Shown in pieces: positions 25,085 to 34,604 of a DNA stretch of 64,000 nt. How positions within the stretch are numbered: position 1 is the first letter of the stretch; each line of letters starts with the position of its first letter. The DNA comes from JAHQVI01 sp964407075 (lineage in GTDB: Bacteria; Pseudomonadota; Alphaproteobacteria; Rhizobiales; Rhodomicrobiaceae): contig CAYOUE010000001.1 in NCBI GenBank assembly GCA_964407075.1, positions 1 through 64,000 on the forward strand. Reading direction: 5' to 3'. Both the position numbers and the translations under genes were made by a program. The notes under the pieces are model-generated. The model saw only the letters and a list, made by a program, of their open reading frames with translations. It was not told the origin of the DNA and searched no databases.

Positions 25085-25888
25085 ATGACCGCCGATCCGA
25101 ATGAACATGTGGAAAGCTACTGCAGGAACTGGAACGGCGTAACGCCCTACGCCCGTGTCACCATTGTCCGCACGCAAGGCGCGACCGCAGCCAAGGCCGG
25201 TGCGAAAGCCGTCGTCACGGCTGAGGGCGAACTGATCGGCTGGATCGGCGGCGGCTGTCTTCGCGGCTCGGTCCTGCGAGCCGCCCGCGAGGCCATCGAC
25301 GCCGCAGCGCCGCGGTTGATCCGTGTCCGGCCGCGGGAGGACATTTCCGCGCCGCAGGACGCCGATGGCGTTGCGCTCTATGCGAGCGGATGTCCGGGCA
25401 AGGGCGGTGCGGACGTATTCATCGAGCCTGTCATGCCGAAGCCGCCGCTGATCGTGGTCGGTCACAGCCAGGTCGGGCAGGCCCTCGCCGAACTCGCGCC
25501 CGGCCTCGGATTCGATCTTGTCCTGATCGGAGGCGAAGGCCGAGCATCGCAATTTCCGGAGCTGTCAGGCAAGCCGGGCCTGGAGCGCGGGTTTATCGTC
25601 ATCGCGACGCAGGGTTCGGGCGATCACGCGGCCCTGAAAGCGGCGCTATCCAGCGCGGCACCGTATGTCGCCTGCATCGCGAGCCGCGCCAAGGCCGAGG
25701 CGCTGAGGGAGAAACTTGCCGCCGAGGGCGTTTCCGGAGATGCGCTGGCTCGTCTGCGCGCTCCCGCCGGCCTGGACATCGGCGCCAGGACGCCATCCGA
25801 AATCGCCGTCTCGATCATGGCGGAAATCATCGCGATGCGCTCCGCAAGGCCGGGGACTGCGGACCCAGGCGCAAGCCGTTCCGATTGA
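25085..25888 (+). CDS. coxF: XdhC/CoxF family maturation protein
   Basis: Protein of 267 residues. N-terminal XdhC_CoxI domain with GWIGGGCLRGSVLRAA (residues about 55-70), and a C-terminal Rossmann-like XdhC_C domain starting PPLIVVGHSQVGQALAELA (about 119-137) and containing YVACIASRAKAEALREKL. Relatives bind molybdenum cofactor and help its sulfuration before insertion into hydroxylases. Its place right after coxDE matches CoxF of the Oligotropha cluster. No coxG follows; the next gene is lysA. Confidence 0.85.
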   Translation: MTADPNEHVESYCRNWNGVTPYARVTIVRTQGATAAKAGAKAVVTAEGELIGWIGGGCLRGSVLRAAREAIDAAAPRLIRVRPREDISAPQDADGVALYASGCPGKGGADVFIEPVMPKPPLIVVGHSQVGQALAELAPGLGFDLVLIGGEGRASQFPELSGKPGLERGFIVIATQGSGDHAALKAALSSAAPYVACIASRAKAEALREKLAAEGVSGDALARLRAPAGLDIGARTPSEIAVSIMAEIIAMRSARPGTADPGASRSD

Positions 25889-25965
25889 ACGCATAATAAG
25901 GTTGACCGCGCCCGTCTTCCGCCGCGATAAGCAGGCATGTTCGAACGAGCCTGCAAGGCGCTGTG

Positions 25966-27240
25966 ATGCATCACTTCAGTTACAGGAACGGCGTCCTTCA
26001 CGCCGAGGACGTCCCGCTCACGCGAATTGCGGAGGCGGCCGGCACGCCATTCTACTGCTATTCGACGGCAACGCTGCAACGCCATTACCGCGTGTTTACC
26101 GACGCTTTCGCCGGGACCGACAGCCTCGTCTGTTTCGCGATCAAGGCCAACTCGAACATCGCGGTTTTGCGCACGCTCGCAGAAATGGGTGCGGGGATGG
26201 ATGTCGTCTCCGAGGGCGAATTGCGCCGCGCGCTTGCGGCGGGCGTTCCGCCTGATCGAATCGTGTTCTCCGGCGTCGGCAAGACCGATGCGGAGATCGC
26301 ATTCGCCCTCGACAAGGGCATCTTCGCGTTCAACGTCGAATCCGAGGCCGAATTGCACGCCATGTCAGCGGTCGCCGCCGCGAAAGGCCTGACCGCGCAC
26401 ATCGCCTTCCGCGTCAATCCGGACGTGGACGCCAGAACCCATCACAAGATCTCGACAGGCCGGGCGGGCGACAAGTTCGGCATCGCCTGGGCGGACGCGC
26501 CGCGGCTATACGATCTCGCCCGCGATCTGCCGGGGATCGAGGCGGCGGGCGTCCATATGCATATCGGCAGCCAGATCACCGATCTTGCCCCGCTTGACAA
26601 CGCTTTCGCGCTGATGGCCGAGTTGGCCGGCATTCTGCGCGAGCGCGGCCACCGCATCGTGTTCGTCAATGCCGGGGGCGGTCTCGGCGTGCCCTATCGC
26701 GACGACGCCGAACCGCCGCCGCGTCCGGAACTTTACGCCGAAACCGTCAGGCGCAAACTTGCCGGGCTGGACTGCCGGATCCTTTTCGAGCCGGGGCGCA
26801 TGATCGCAGCCAATGCAGGCGTCCTCGTCACCCGCGTCATCTATGAGAAGCAGGCCGGCGGCCGCCGGGTGGTGATCGCCGACGCCGCGATGAACGACCT
26901 GATCCGGCCGACGCTGTACGACGCCTGGCACGAGATCCGGCCGGTCGCCGAAAGCGCTCGCGACGCGCCCCGCACATCAGCCGATCTGGTCGGGCCGATC
27001 TGCGAATCGAGCGACTTTTTCGCCAGAGACAGGCTGCTTCCTCCGCTCTCGAGCGGCGATCTCCTCGCGCTGATGACGGCGGGCGCATACGGCGCGGTGC
27101 AGTCGTCGAGTTACAACAGCCGCCTGCTCATTCCGGAAATCCTCGTCAGCGGCGCGGACTGGGCGGTCGTGCGCGCAAGGCAGACCTATGACGAAATGTT
27201 GAAGTCCGAATCCATGCCGCCCTGGCTGCCCGCTCAATGA
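25966..27240 (+). CDS. lysA: Diaminopimelate decarboxylase
   Basis: Protein of 424 residues, a fold III PLP decarboxylase making L-lysine from meso-diaminopimelate. The PLP lysine is in CFAIKANSN (residues about 56-64), with GMDVVSEGELRRAL, HIGSQI (about 198-203), a GGGLGVPY phosphate-binding loop and the active-site CESSDFFARDR (about 346-356). ATG 25966 has AAGG upstream; a GTG one codon earlier is an alternative. It begins a conserved alphaproteobacterial block with the TIGR02302 gene and ftsEX and is unrelated to the cox genes. Confidence 0.96.
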   Translation: MHHFSYRNGVLHAEDVPLTRIAEAAGTPFYCYSTATLQRHYRVFTDAFAGTDSLVCFAIKANSNIAVLRTLAEMGAGMDVVSEGELRRALAAGVPPDRIVFSGVGKTDAEIAFALDKGIFAFNVESEAELHAMSAVAAAKGLTAHIAFRVNPDVDARTHHKISTGRAGDKFGIAWADAPRLYDLARDLPGIEAAGVHMHIGSQITDLAPLDNAFALMAELAGILRERGHRIVFVNAGGGLGVPYRDDAEPPPRPELYAETVRRKLAGLDCRILFEPGRMIAANAGVLVTRVIYEKQAGGRRVVIADAAMNDLIRPTLYDAWHEIRPVAESARDAPRTSADLVGPICESSDFFARDRLLPPLSSGDLLALMTAGAYGAVQSSSYNSRLLIPEILVSGADWAVVRARQTYDEMLKSESMPPWLPAQ

Positions 27241-27341
27241 TTTCAATTTTAAAACAATATGTTGGGTGTACCCGTCGGGGGATGAAAATCTGCGGCGATA
27301 CAATCTTTTGTTGCGATGCGTGAGTATGTTATTCTTCAACA

Positions 27342-29984
27342 ATGACAGATCCTATCGGGCAGCCGGAGACTAAGGGTGGGTCGTCCTCCCGGATCCTGGC
27401 GAAACAGTTGAATCGGAAGGTCCGGCGCGCGCGGCTCGTCATCCTTCTAGAGCGTATCTGGCCTGCCCTTTGGGCGCCGCTCGGCGTGGCCGGCGTATTC
27501 GTCCTGCTCTCGCTTTTCGGTTTCTGGAGCTATCTGGATTTCGAACTCCACAGGGGCGCGCTTTGGGGCTTCGCCGCCGCGCTTGCGGTCTCTTTCATTC
27601 CGCTCGCGCGCATACATTGGCCGCGCCGGGACGAAGCGCTCCGGCGGCTCGAATCCAGGGCGGGCCTGCCGCACCGTCCCGCAAGCGCCTATCACGACAC
27701 GATCGCGGATCAGGAGCCCTCAGCCGCCACTTCCCGGATATGGGAAGCCCACCGCGCCCGTCTGCATGGCCTGTTCTCGAAACTGAGAAGCGGCTGGCCG
27801 CATCCGCGCATCGACTTCTGGGACCCTTTTGCCCTTCGCGTGCTGCTTCTGCTGCTGATCGGCGTCGGTCTCGTCATCTACCGCGACGACGCCCGCAACC
27901 GGATCATGGCGGCCTTCGATCCGACGCCGCCCAGCTTCGCCAGCTTCGGTCGCGTCGACGCCTGGATAACGCCTCCGGTTTACACAGGAGAGCAGCCTGT
28001 CGTCATCGCCGACGGCGCGCGCCAGTACGCCGTCAACGAAACGCCGGGCACACATTTCGAGATTCCTGAAAACAGCGAGCTGACAGTTCGCGTCAATCAC
28101 AGGAACGCCGCGAATTTTGCGCTGCGCATCGTGCCGGAAAGCGGTGAAACTCCTGACGAGCCTCTGACATCGAAGACGGATGAGAAGTCCGCCGTACTCG
28201 CCGCCGCGAACGCCGAGCCCGCCGTGACGACGGCGCAGTTCAACGAGACCTTGACTGAAAACGCCGCGATCGAGCTTCTCGAAGGCGGATCGCCGGTTGC
28301 ACTCTGGACCGTGCGCGTGATCGAGGACATGCCCCCGACGATCGCGCTCACAGAGCCGCCGAACGAGGCCGAGCGCGGATCGCTCAAATTCAAATACAGC
28401 GTCGAAGACGATTACGGCGTGCTGTCCGCGATGGCGCGCATCTCCCGCTCGGGCGGATCGTCCTGGGACGAGGATGACGGCCGGCCCGCGCATGTCGCGC
28501 GTCTTGGCGAAGCGCCCAGCATTCCGCTCACCCTGCCGCGCGCCAATACGAAAAAGGGCGAAGGCCAGACCTATCGCGACCTGACCGCGCATTTCTGGGC
28601 CGGGCTGCCCGTCATTGTCACGCTTGAAGCCCGCGACCAGGCCGGACAGGCCGGCTACAGCAAGCCGCACACGCTCGTGCTGCCGGAACGCACATTCCGC
28701 AAGCCGCTTGCGAAGGCGATCATCGAACAGCGCAAGAAGCTGGTCGACCGGCCCGACCTCAAAGACTCCGTGGCGCGCGCGGTCGCCGCGCTGACGATCG
28801 CCCCGGAGCGCTTCATTCCGGATCTGAGCATCTATCTGGCGATGCGCAGCGCCTATTGGAGCCTCGCCGGCAAGACCGACATCGAATCGCTCGAACGAAG
28901 CGCGAATCTGCTCTGGGAGATTGCGACCCGGATCGAGGATGGCGACCTCACCGACGCCGAACGGCGTTTGCGCATGGCGCAGGACAATCTGATGCGCGCG
29001 CTGGAGGAAGGCGCCTCGGATGAAGAGCTCCAGCGCCTGATGGAAGAATTGCGCACTGCGCTCAACGAATTCCTCGAAGCGATGCGCCAGATGGCCCAGC
29101 AGAACCAGGATTTCGACCTGAGCCAGGACCTCGCCCAGCAGCTCAGCCAGATGCTTTCGCCGCAGGACCTCGAACGGATGCTGAACCAGATTGAGGATCT
29201 GGCGCGCTCCGGCTCTCGCGACGCTGCGCGGCAGATGCTGAGTCAGCTACGGGACATGCTGGAAAACCTTCAGCAGGGCCAGTCCGGACCTAACCAGCAG
29301 GCCCAGCAGATGATGGAGCAGCTCGATGCGTTGAGCAATCTGATCCAGCAGCAGCAGCAGTTGCTCGATGAGACGTTCCGCGCCCAGCAACAGGGGCAGG
29401 ACGGCCAGCAGCAGGGCCAGCAAGGGCAACAGGGACAGCAGGGCCAGCAAGGACAGCAGGGGCAGCAGGGTCAGGGCGGCCAGCAGGGTCAGGGACAGGG
29501 TCAGCGATCTTTTGGCCAGTTGCAGCAGAACCAGGGTGATCTGCAAAGGCAGCTCCAGGAGCTGATGCGGCAGTTGCAGGGGCTTGGCGCGCAACCGCCC
29601 GAGCAGTTCGGCGGCGCCGATCAGGCGATGGGCAATGCCGGCGAGGCGCTTGGACAGGAAAACCCCGGCCAGGCCACCGAACAGCAGACGCTTGCCCTCG
29701 ACCGCCTGCGCCAGGGCGCACAGTCGCTTGCCGAGCAGATGATGCAAGGCATGGGACAGCCCGGACAAACGGGCCGCGCTTACAGCGGAAACGGTAACCG
29801 CGACCCGCTGGGACGCCCGCTTCCTACACAGGGTCTGGACGACGGCGATTCGGTGAAGGTGCCGGAGGAAAGCGAAATTCAGCGCGCAAGGCAAATCCTG
29901 GAAGAGTTACGCCGCCGTCTGGGCGAACGCGCCCGCCCGCAGCTGGAACTCGACTATATCGAGCGTCTGATCGAGCGGTTCTAA
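27342..29984 (+). CDS. TIGR02302 family protein (DUF4175-like), large membrane protein
   Basis: Protein of 880 residues. Two transmembrane helices near the N-terminus (about 42-68 and 75-88) and a third at about 168-185, then a long extracytoplasmic region: a beta-rich part (about 200-440) with VDAWITPPVYTGEQPVVI, a helical part, a Gln-rich stretch, and a C-terminal helical segment ending YIERLIERF. This is the layout of the TIGR02302 family found after lysA in alphaproteobacteria; function unknown, envelope role inferred from its partners (ftsEX, plsC). Confidence 0.88.
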   Translation: MTDPIGQPETKGGSSSRILAKQLNRKVRRARLVILLERIWPALWAPLGVAGVFVLLSLFGFWSYLDFELHRGALWGFAAALAVSFIPLARIHWPRRDEALRRLESRAGLPHRPASAYHDTIADQEPSAATSRIWEAHRARLHGLFSKLRSGWPHPRIDFWDPFALRVLLLLLIGVGLVIYRDDARNRIMAAFDPTPPSFASFGRVDAWITPPVYTGEQPVVIADGARQYAVNETPGTHFEIPENSELTVRVNHRNAANFALRIVPESGETPDEPLTSKTDEKSAVLAAANAEPAVTTAQFNETLTENAAIELLEGGSPVALWTVRVIEDMPPTIALTEPPNEAERGSLKFKYSVEDDYGVLSAMARISRSGGSSWDEDDGRPAHVARLGEAPSIPLTLPRANTKKGEGQTYRDLTAHFWAGLPVIVTLEARDQAGQAGYSKPHTLVLPERTFRKPLAKAIIEQRKKLVDRPDLKDSVARAVAALTIAPERFIPDLSIYLAMRSAYWSLAGKTDIESLERSANLLWEIATRIEDGDLTDAERRLRMAQDNLMRALEEGASDEELQRLMEELRTALNEFLEAMRQMAQQNQDFDLSQDLAQQLSQMLSPQDLERMLNQIEDLARSGSRDAARQMLSQLRDMLENLQQGQSGPNQQAQQMMEQLDALSNLIQQQQQLLDETFRAQQQGQDGQQQGQQGQQGQQGQQGQQGQQGQGGQQGQGQGQRSFGQLQQNQGDLQRQLQELMRQLQGLGAQPPEQFGGADQAMGNAGEALGQENPGQATEQQTLALDRLRQGAQSLAEQMMQGMGQPGQTGRAYSGNGNRDPLGRPLPTQGLDDGDSVKVPEESEIQRARQILEELRRRLGERARPQLELDYIERLIERF
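29385..29504 (+). repeat. Gln/Gly-rich low-complexity tract in the TIGR02302 gene
   Basis: About 40 codons consisting almost only of Gln and Gly, built mainly from repeats of a CAGCAGGGC-like 9-mer (Gln-Gln-Gly). Such tracts vary in length between strains by slippage. Confidence 0.85.
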
Positions 29985-30149
29985 CCGGTGCCGCCCGCTA
30001 CAGCGAAAAACCTGCGGGGCATAGCGGAATGACGAAAAGCGGCTCGTGCCTGGGCCTGTGAACCGTTCCCATTGATTTGACCTGCAGGGGCGACGCCTTC
30101 CGGTTCCGGTCCAGTTCCATGACTGCGTCAGGCGCGGCCGCCGGGCGCA

Positions 30150-31892
30150 TTATCGCGGAGCGGCAAATTCCAGCTCGATCTGCGTCACGTCTTCGGGCGG
30201 GGCGACAAGCTCCAGCGCAAAAGGCGCGCTCGCGCCCGGCTCAAGCTGGTCCACAGGCACGGATGCCGTTGCGGTAACTGGCGTTCCGGACGAATTGCGC
30301 ACGTTCACCACCACCCGCGGGACAGGGACCCTCTCATCCGTCATATTGACGACCTCGCCGCTCAACTCGATGGCCGGTCTGCCATCGATCTCGCTCCAGC
30401 GGTAATCAACGCCGGTGAAATCGACCTTGTTTGATGAGATGTCGTAGCCCAGCGTCTGGTATAGCCCGGCTGTACCCGGCAGGGCCGCCATGATGCTTCC
30501 ACGGAAACTGAGCACGCCCATCACAGCGCCGCCCAGCATGAACAGGAAGACAGCCCATGCCGCCGCGACAGCCAGTCCGCCGCGTCCGGTTCCGCCCGCC
30601 GGCTCATAGTCATCTTCGGCGGTGTCGGAGTCGGCCCCTAGCGGAAGCGGCGCAAGACCTTCGTCACGCTCGATATCGTCGAGCGCCAGATCGTCGTAGT
30701 CGTCGCGGAAAGGATCGTCGAGCGTCTCCTCGCCTGAAACTGAGCGCACGGGGCCGCCATCGGCGTAATCATCTCCGTAATCGTCCTCCCGCGGCTGGGC
30801 GTATGGCTTGCCATGAGGCGCAAAACGGCCCGCGATGGAAGCGTCGATATTTGCAGACTCGTCCGCTTCGTCAAAGCCGTAGCCGTCCGGGTCATTCGAA
30901 TAGGCCTCTTCTTCCGCCGTTTCGGCTGCGGCCCCAAGCGCGTTGAGGCGTTCCTGCTCAAGGACCGCGGAATTCACGTCAGGATCAAAAGCTCCGTAAT
31001 CCATGTCCGCCGATTCGGGATCGGGGACAGGCATCCTCTGCCCGTAATTGCTGTCGTCTTCGTCCTCTTCAGCATAAGCTGCGCGTCTCGAGGGCGCTTC
31101 CGGCGCAGGACCACGCGCGCCGGCTTCCCGCCATGAAGAACGGTGTTCCTCGGGCTCGGCGGCTTCGGCGTCGTCCCGCTCTTCCGCATCAGCCTCGGAC
31201 TGTTCGAGCGCCGATTTGAAGGTCTCGCGGATCACGGTCTCGGGGTCTTCGTCCTCAACATCAGGCTCATTGAAGGCGGCAGGGCCGCGTCTCCAGGCCG
31301 GCCCCATGAAACGGCTCGACCAGTCCGATGGCGCGACCGAGGTTGACGACCGCGCCTCGGTTTCATTGATTGCGTTTTCGTCGTAAGGGTCGCGGTCCGC
31401 ATCGCCGACAGGCTCACGCCCGCCACGCTCCCACCATTTGCCTCCGGAAGCGATTTCGGGGCCGGCTTCCTGCTCGCCCGGATCGTTCTCGGCCCAGGAT
31501 TCTTCGCGCACAGACGCGCTCATCCGATCCAGAGCCGATGCTTCGGCTCGGGTCTCTTCATCCTGTCCGTCCCACTGGCCTGGACCGTCGGGGACATAGC
31601 CATGCGTCTCATCGTCACCGTCATGCGCGTGAAAGCCGCTTTCATGACCGTAGTCTGACCCGCTCCAGCCGCCCGCCGCCTCGCCGCCGTCCGGGACTGC
31701 GCCGTTAGCGACTCCGTCCGCACGCGCGCTGCCCTGCGTTTCCAGCGGCTCATCGCCTTCGGATTCGCCGGACGGAACGAGCATCCACTGATAATCGCAG
31801 CGCGCGCATTTCACATTGCGCCCAGCTTCCGGTATGGGCTTGTTCAGCTTGTACCGGGTTGAACAGGCAGGGCACTCGATTATTTGAGCCAC
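30150..31892 (-). CDS. MJ0042-type zinc-ribbon domain protein with acidic linker and one membrane helix
   Basis: Protein of 580 residues from GTG 31892. Residues 1-40 form an MJ0042/zinc-ribbon with CPAC and CARC pairs. Residues about 45-430 are a low-complexity acidic linker rich in Glu, Asp and Gly. A single transmembrane helix follows (about 444-466), then a C-terminal beta domain (about 480-580; VNVRNSSGTPVTATASVPVDQLEPGASAPF) of the DUF3426 type. Its place between the TIGR02302 gene and ftsEX is conserved in alphaproteobacteria. It probably links a cytoplasmic zinc site to a periplasmic domain; role unknown. Confidence 0.85.
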   Translation of the reverse strand: MAQIIECPACSTRYKLNKPIPEAGRNVKCARCDYQWMLVPSGESEGDEPLETQGSARADGVANGAVPDGGEAAGGWSGSDYGHESGFHAHDGDDETHGYVPDGPGQWDGQDEETRAEASALDRMSASVREESWAENDPGEQEAGPEIASGGKWWERGGREPVGDADRDPYDENAINETEARSSTSVAPSDWSSRFMGPAWRRGPAAFNEPDVEDEDPETVIRETFKSALEQSEADAEERDDAEAAEPEEHRSSWREAGARGPAPEAPSRRAAYAEEDEDDSNYGQRMPVPDPESADMDYGAFDPDVNSAVLEQERLNALGAAAETAEEEAYSNDPDGYGFDEADESANIDASIAGRFAPHGKPYAQPREDDYGDDYADGGPVRSVSGEETLDDPFRDDYDDLALDDIERDEGLAPLPLGADSDTAEDDYEPAGGTGRGGLAVAAAWAVFLFMLGGAVMGVLSFRGSIMAALPGTAGLYQTLGYDISSNKVDFTGVDYRWSEIDGRPAIELSGEVVNMTDERVPVPRVVVNVRNSSGTPVTATASVPVDQLEPGASAPFALELVAPPEDVTQIELEFAAPR

Positions 31893-32153
31893 GGTATTTC
31901 CCTTTGACCACAGAGATGGCTATATCGCCCCAATGACTCCCCCGTCCATGCCGAATTTCATTGATACAGGAGAGTCGGCTGCGCATAAAGACCGGTGTTA
32001 TAGGCTGTTAAGAGCGCGTTGGGAATTTGGGGACGGGTTTTAAGCTTGGCAATGCCGATACGGATGACTGATCGGGTTTCCAGGTGACAATGCCGGGTCG
32101 AACTGATCCGTATCATCGTGTGATGAAGCGTCCAGATATGTGCCGGAGCCGCC

Positions 32154-32813
32154 GTGATTCGACTTGAAAAAATGGGCCTGCGCTACGGGCTGGGACAGGA
32201 AGTCCTGCGCGACGTCAGCTTTCACCTGCTGCCCGGTTCGTTTCACTTCCTGACCGGCTCGTCGGGCGCGGGCAAGACGTCGCTGCTCAAGATCCTGTTC
32301 ATGTCGCTGCGCCCTACCCGCGGCGCGGCCTATATCTTCGGCAAGAACGTGACGCGCGCGACGCCCGAGCAGCGCGCCGCGCTCCGCCGCCGCATCGGCA
32401 TCGTGTTTCAGGACTTCCGGCTGCTGGATCACATGACGACATGGGAAAACGTCGCGCTGCCTTTGCGTGTTCACGGCAAGAGACAATCGGAATACGCCGA
32501 AGACGTCACCGAACTGTTGAAATGGGTCGGGCTGGGAGAACGAATCCATGCCTATCCTCCCGTTCTCTCAGGCGGTGAAAAGCAGCGCGCAGCCATCGCG
32601 CGCGCCGTGATCGGCAAGCCGGAACTCTTGCTCGCCGACGAACCGACAGGTAACGTGGATCCGCAAATGGCCAGGCGGCTCCTGCGTCTGTTCGTCGAAC
32701 TCAACAGGCTCGGCACCTCCGTGATTATCGCGACGCACGATTACCAGCTTCTGACACAGTTTCCGGCACCCCGGCTCATACTGGACAACGGCCGCCTGAA
32801 CATTCATAGCTGA
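32154..32813 (+). CDS. ftsE: Cell division ATP-binding protein FtsE
   Basis: Protein of 219 residues from GTG 32154. ABC ATPase signatures: Walker A GSSGAGKTSLL (residues about 37-47), LSGGEKQRAAIAR (about 140-152) and Walker B LLLADEPTGNVD. With FtsX it forms the inner-membrane complex that activates periplasmic peptidoglycan hydrolases at the division site. Divergent from the zinc-ribbon gene across about 260 bases of promoter region, and 5 bases before ftsX. Confidence 0.95.
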   Translation: MIRLEKMGLRYGLGQEVLRDVSFHLLPGSFHFLTGSSGAGKTSLLKILFMSLRPTRGAAYIFGKNVTRATPEQRAALRRRIGIVFQDFRLLDHMTTWENVALPLRVHGKRQSEYAEDVTELLKWVGLGERIHAYPPVLSGGEKQRAAIARAVIGKPELLLADEPTGNVDPQMARRLLRLFVELNRLGTSVIIATHDYQLLTQFPAPRLILDNGRLNIHS

Positions 32814-32818
32814 GCGCC

Positions 32819-33793
32819 ATGAACACCCCCGTCCACGACAGCCGCCTTCCAGCAATCAAGCAGCCGGAGCCGGCGAAGCGGCGTTTCCCTTCCGGCAAGG
32901 CGCCCATCGTGCCGCCTGGCTCGGTGACGGGACGCGCGCTGATCTGGGTGATCGCGATCATGGGATTTTTGTCCAGCCTCACCGCGGGTGCGGTCTACAT
33001 GATCGACGATTCCCGCCGTGCCTGGCTGAGCGACGTCGCCAGCGAAGTGACCGTCGAAGTCAAGCCCGAAGGCGCCGCCGAGGAAGTCGACGCGCGCGCG
33101 CGCGATGTCACTGCGTTCCTGAACGGGCAGAACGGCGTCACGAACGTCACGCTGCTGACGCTGGAGGAGTCGGCGGATCTGGTCGAACCCTGGCTCGGGC
33201 AGGTGTCGGCGGTGCAGGACCTGCCTTTTCCGCGCCTCATCGCCGTCCGGCTCGACGTCAACGACCCGCCCGATATCACGGCGCTGCGCGGTGCGCTGCA
33301 GACCCGTTTTCCCGATGCAGTCCTGGACGACCACCGCGCCTGGCAGCAGCAGATCCGCCGCGTGACCGGCTCGCTCGCACTCGGCGGCCTCGCGGTGATG
33401 GCGCTGATGGCGGCGGCTACGATCGGTATCATCGTCTCCGCGGCGCGCAGCGCGATCGCCTCGAACAAGGATATCGTCGAGGTCCTCAATTTCGTTGGCG
33501 CAGACGAGAGATTCATCGCCCGCCAGTTCGAGCTGCATTTCCTCAAGGTGGGGATAAAAGCCGGAGTTGTCGGCGCTGTAGGGGCCGCGCTGGTCTTCCT
33601 CTCGCTCCCCGTGCTCACCGATTTCCTTAGCGGCGCCGCGACCGACATCGAATTGCGCAGGCTGATCGGCACGGGGCGTCTCGATCCGCTCGGCTACGCC
33701 AGCATCGCGCTCGTCGTGGTAATCATCGCGGCGATCTGTTCACTGACTTCGCGCATCGGCGTTCGCCGCATTCTCAACGCGCAGAACCAGTAA
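32819..33793 (+). CDS. ftsX: Cell division protein FtsX
   Basis: Protein of 324 residues with a proline-rich cytoplasmic N-terminus, one transmembrane helix (about 40-62), a periplasmic loop (about 63-180), and three further helices (about 186-210, 243-265, 293-315): the ABC3/FtsX topology. The RSAIASNKDIVEVLNFVGADERFIARQF segment is the typical cytoplasmic coupling helix region that contacts FtsE. Confidence 0.93.
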   Translation: MNTPVHDSRLPAIKQPEPAKRRFPSGKAPIVPPGSVTGRALIWVIAIMGFLSSLTAGAVYMIDDSRRAWLSDVASEVTVEVKPEGAAEEVDARARDVTAFLNGQNGVTNVTLLTLEESADLVEPWLGQVSAVQDLPFPRLIAVRLDVNDPPDITALRGALQTRFPDAVLDDHRAWQQQIRRVTGSLALGGLAVMALMAAATIGIIVSAARSAIASNKDIVEVLNFVGADERFIARQFELHFLKVGIKAGVVGAVGAALVFLSLPVLTDFLSGAATDIELRRLIGTGRLDPLGYASIALVVVIIAAICSLTSRIGVRRILNAQNQ

Positions 33794-33862
33794 GACTATT
33801 ATTGCAATTCAGCGATTGAAATCGCGCCCGGCCCGGATTATGGCGTCTTGATCCATTGAGTC

Positions 33863-34600
33863 ATGTCACTTGTCAAAGAAATGAAGAGCTCGGCGGACAG
33901 TCCGGATATGACAGGCAAGCGAAAGCGAAGACTTGCCTGGCTTAAATGGATCGCGGGCGCAGGAGCTTTGGGGACAGCCGCCGCCGCCGCCGGTTTCATG
34001 CTGTTCTACAATCTGATCGAACACGGCCCCGCCGCCGACCTGTCCGAAGCGGACGCGATCGTCGTGCTGACCGGCGGACCCGCGCGCATTCCGGAAGCCG
34101 TCAAGCTGCTCATGCAGGGCAAGGGGAAGCGTCTGCTCATCTCCGGCGTCAATACGGCCACAACCCGCAGCGAGCTGGCTGCGCTTTCGCCGGGGGATCC
34201 GGAACTTTTCGACTGCTGCGTCGACATCGGCCATCAGGCGCTCAACACAATCGGCAACGCCGAGGAAACCAGCAGCTGGGTGAGGGAAAGCGGTTTCCGC
34301 TCGATCATCGTCGTGACCGGCAATTACCACATGCCCCGCAGCCTTGCGGAAATCCGCCGCGCGCTGCCCGAGACCGAACTTATCCCCTATCCGGTGACGC
34401 AGGATAATCTGCATCTTGACCGGCTATGGTCCTATCCGGGCACCATGAAGCTGCTGGCGAGCGAATATGTGAAATTCATTCCTGCATTTGCACGATGCGT
34501 GATTATCCAGATCGGGCACGAACGCGGCATTTACGGTGGGGCGAGAATGTGCGTGAACGCTGCTGCTCTGCCCGCCTCGTCCATGGTCGCCGTGAACTGA
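33863..34600 (+). CDS. YdcF/SanA-family DUF218 membrane protein
   Basis: Protein of 245 residues. One N-terminal transmembrane helix (about 30-52), then a DUF218 domain: ADAIVVLTGGPARIPEAVKLLMQGKGKRLLISGVN (about 66-100), the conserved NAEETSSWVRESGFRSIIVVTGNYHMPRS (about 132-160). Members (ElyC, SanA, YdcF) affect envelope integrity and lipid-carrier metabolism, possibly as nucleotide- or lipid-phosphate-binding proteins. The position between ftsX and plsC is conserved in alphaproteobacteria. Confidence 0.9.
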   Translation: MSLVKEMKSSADSPDMTGKRKRRLAWLKWIAGAGALGTAAAAAGFMLFYNLIEHGPAADLSEADAIVVLTGGPARIPEAVKLLMQGKGKRLLISGVNTATTRSELAALSPGDPELFDCCVDIGHQALNTIGNAEETSSWVRESGFRSIIVVTGNYHMPRSLAEIRRALPETELIPYPVTQDNLHLDRLWSYPGTMKLLASEYVKFIPAFARCVIIQIGHERGIYGGARMCVNAAALPASSMVAVN

Positions 34601-34604
34601 AGCC

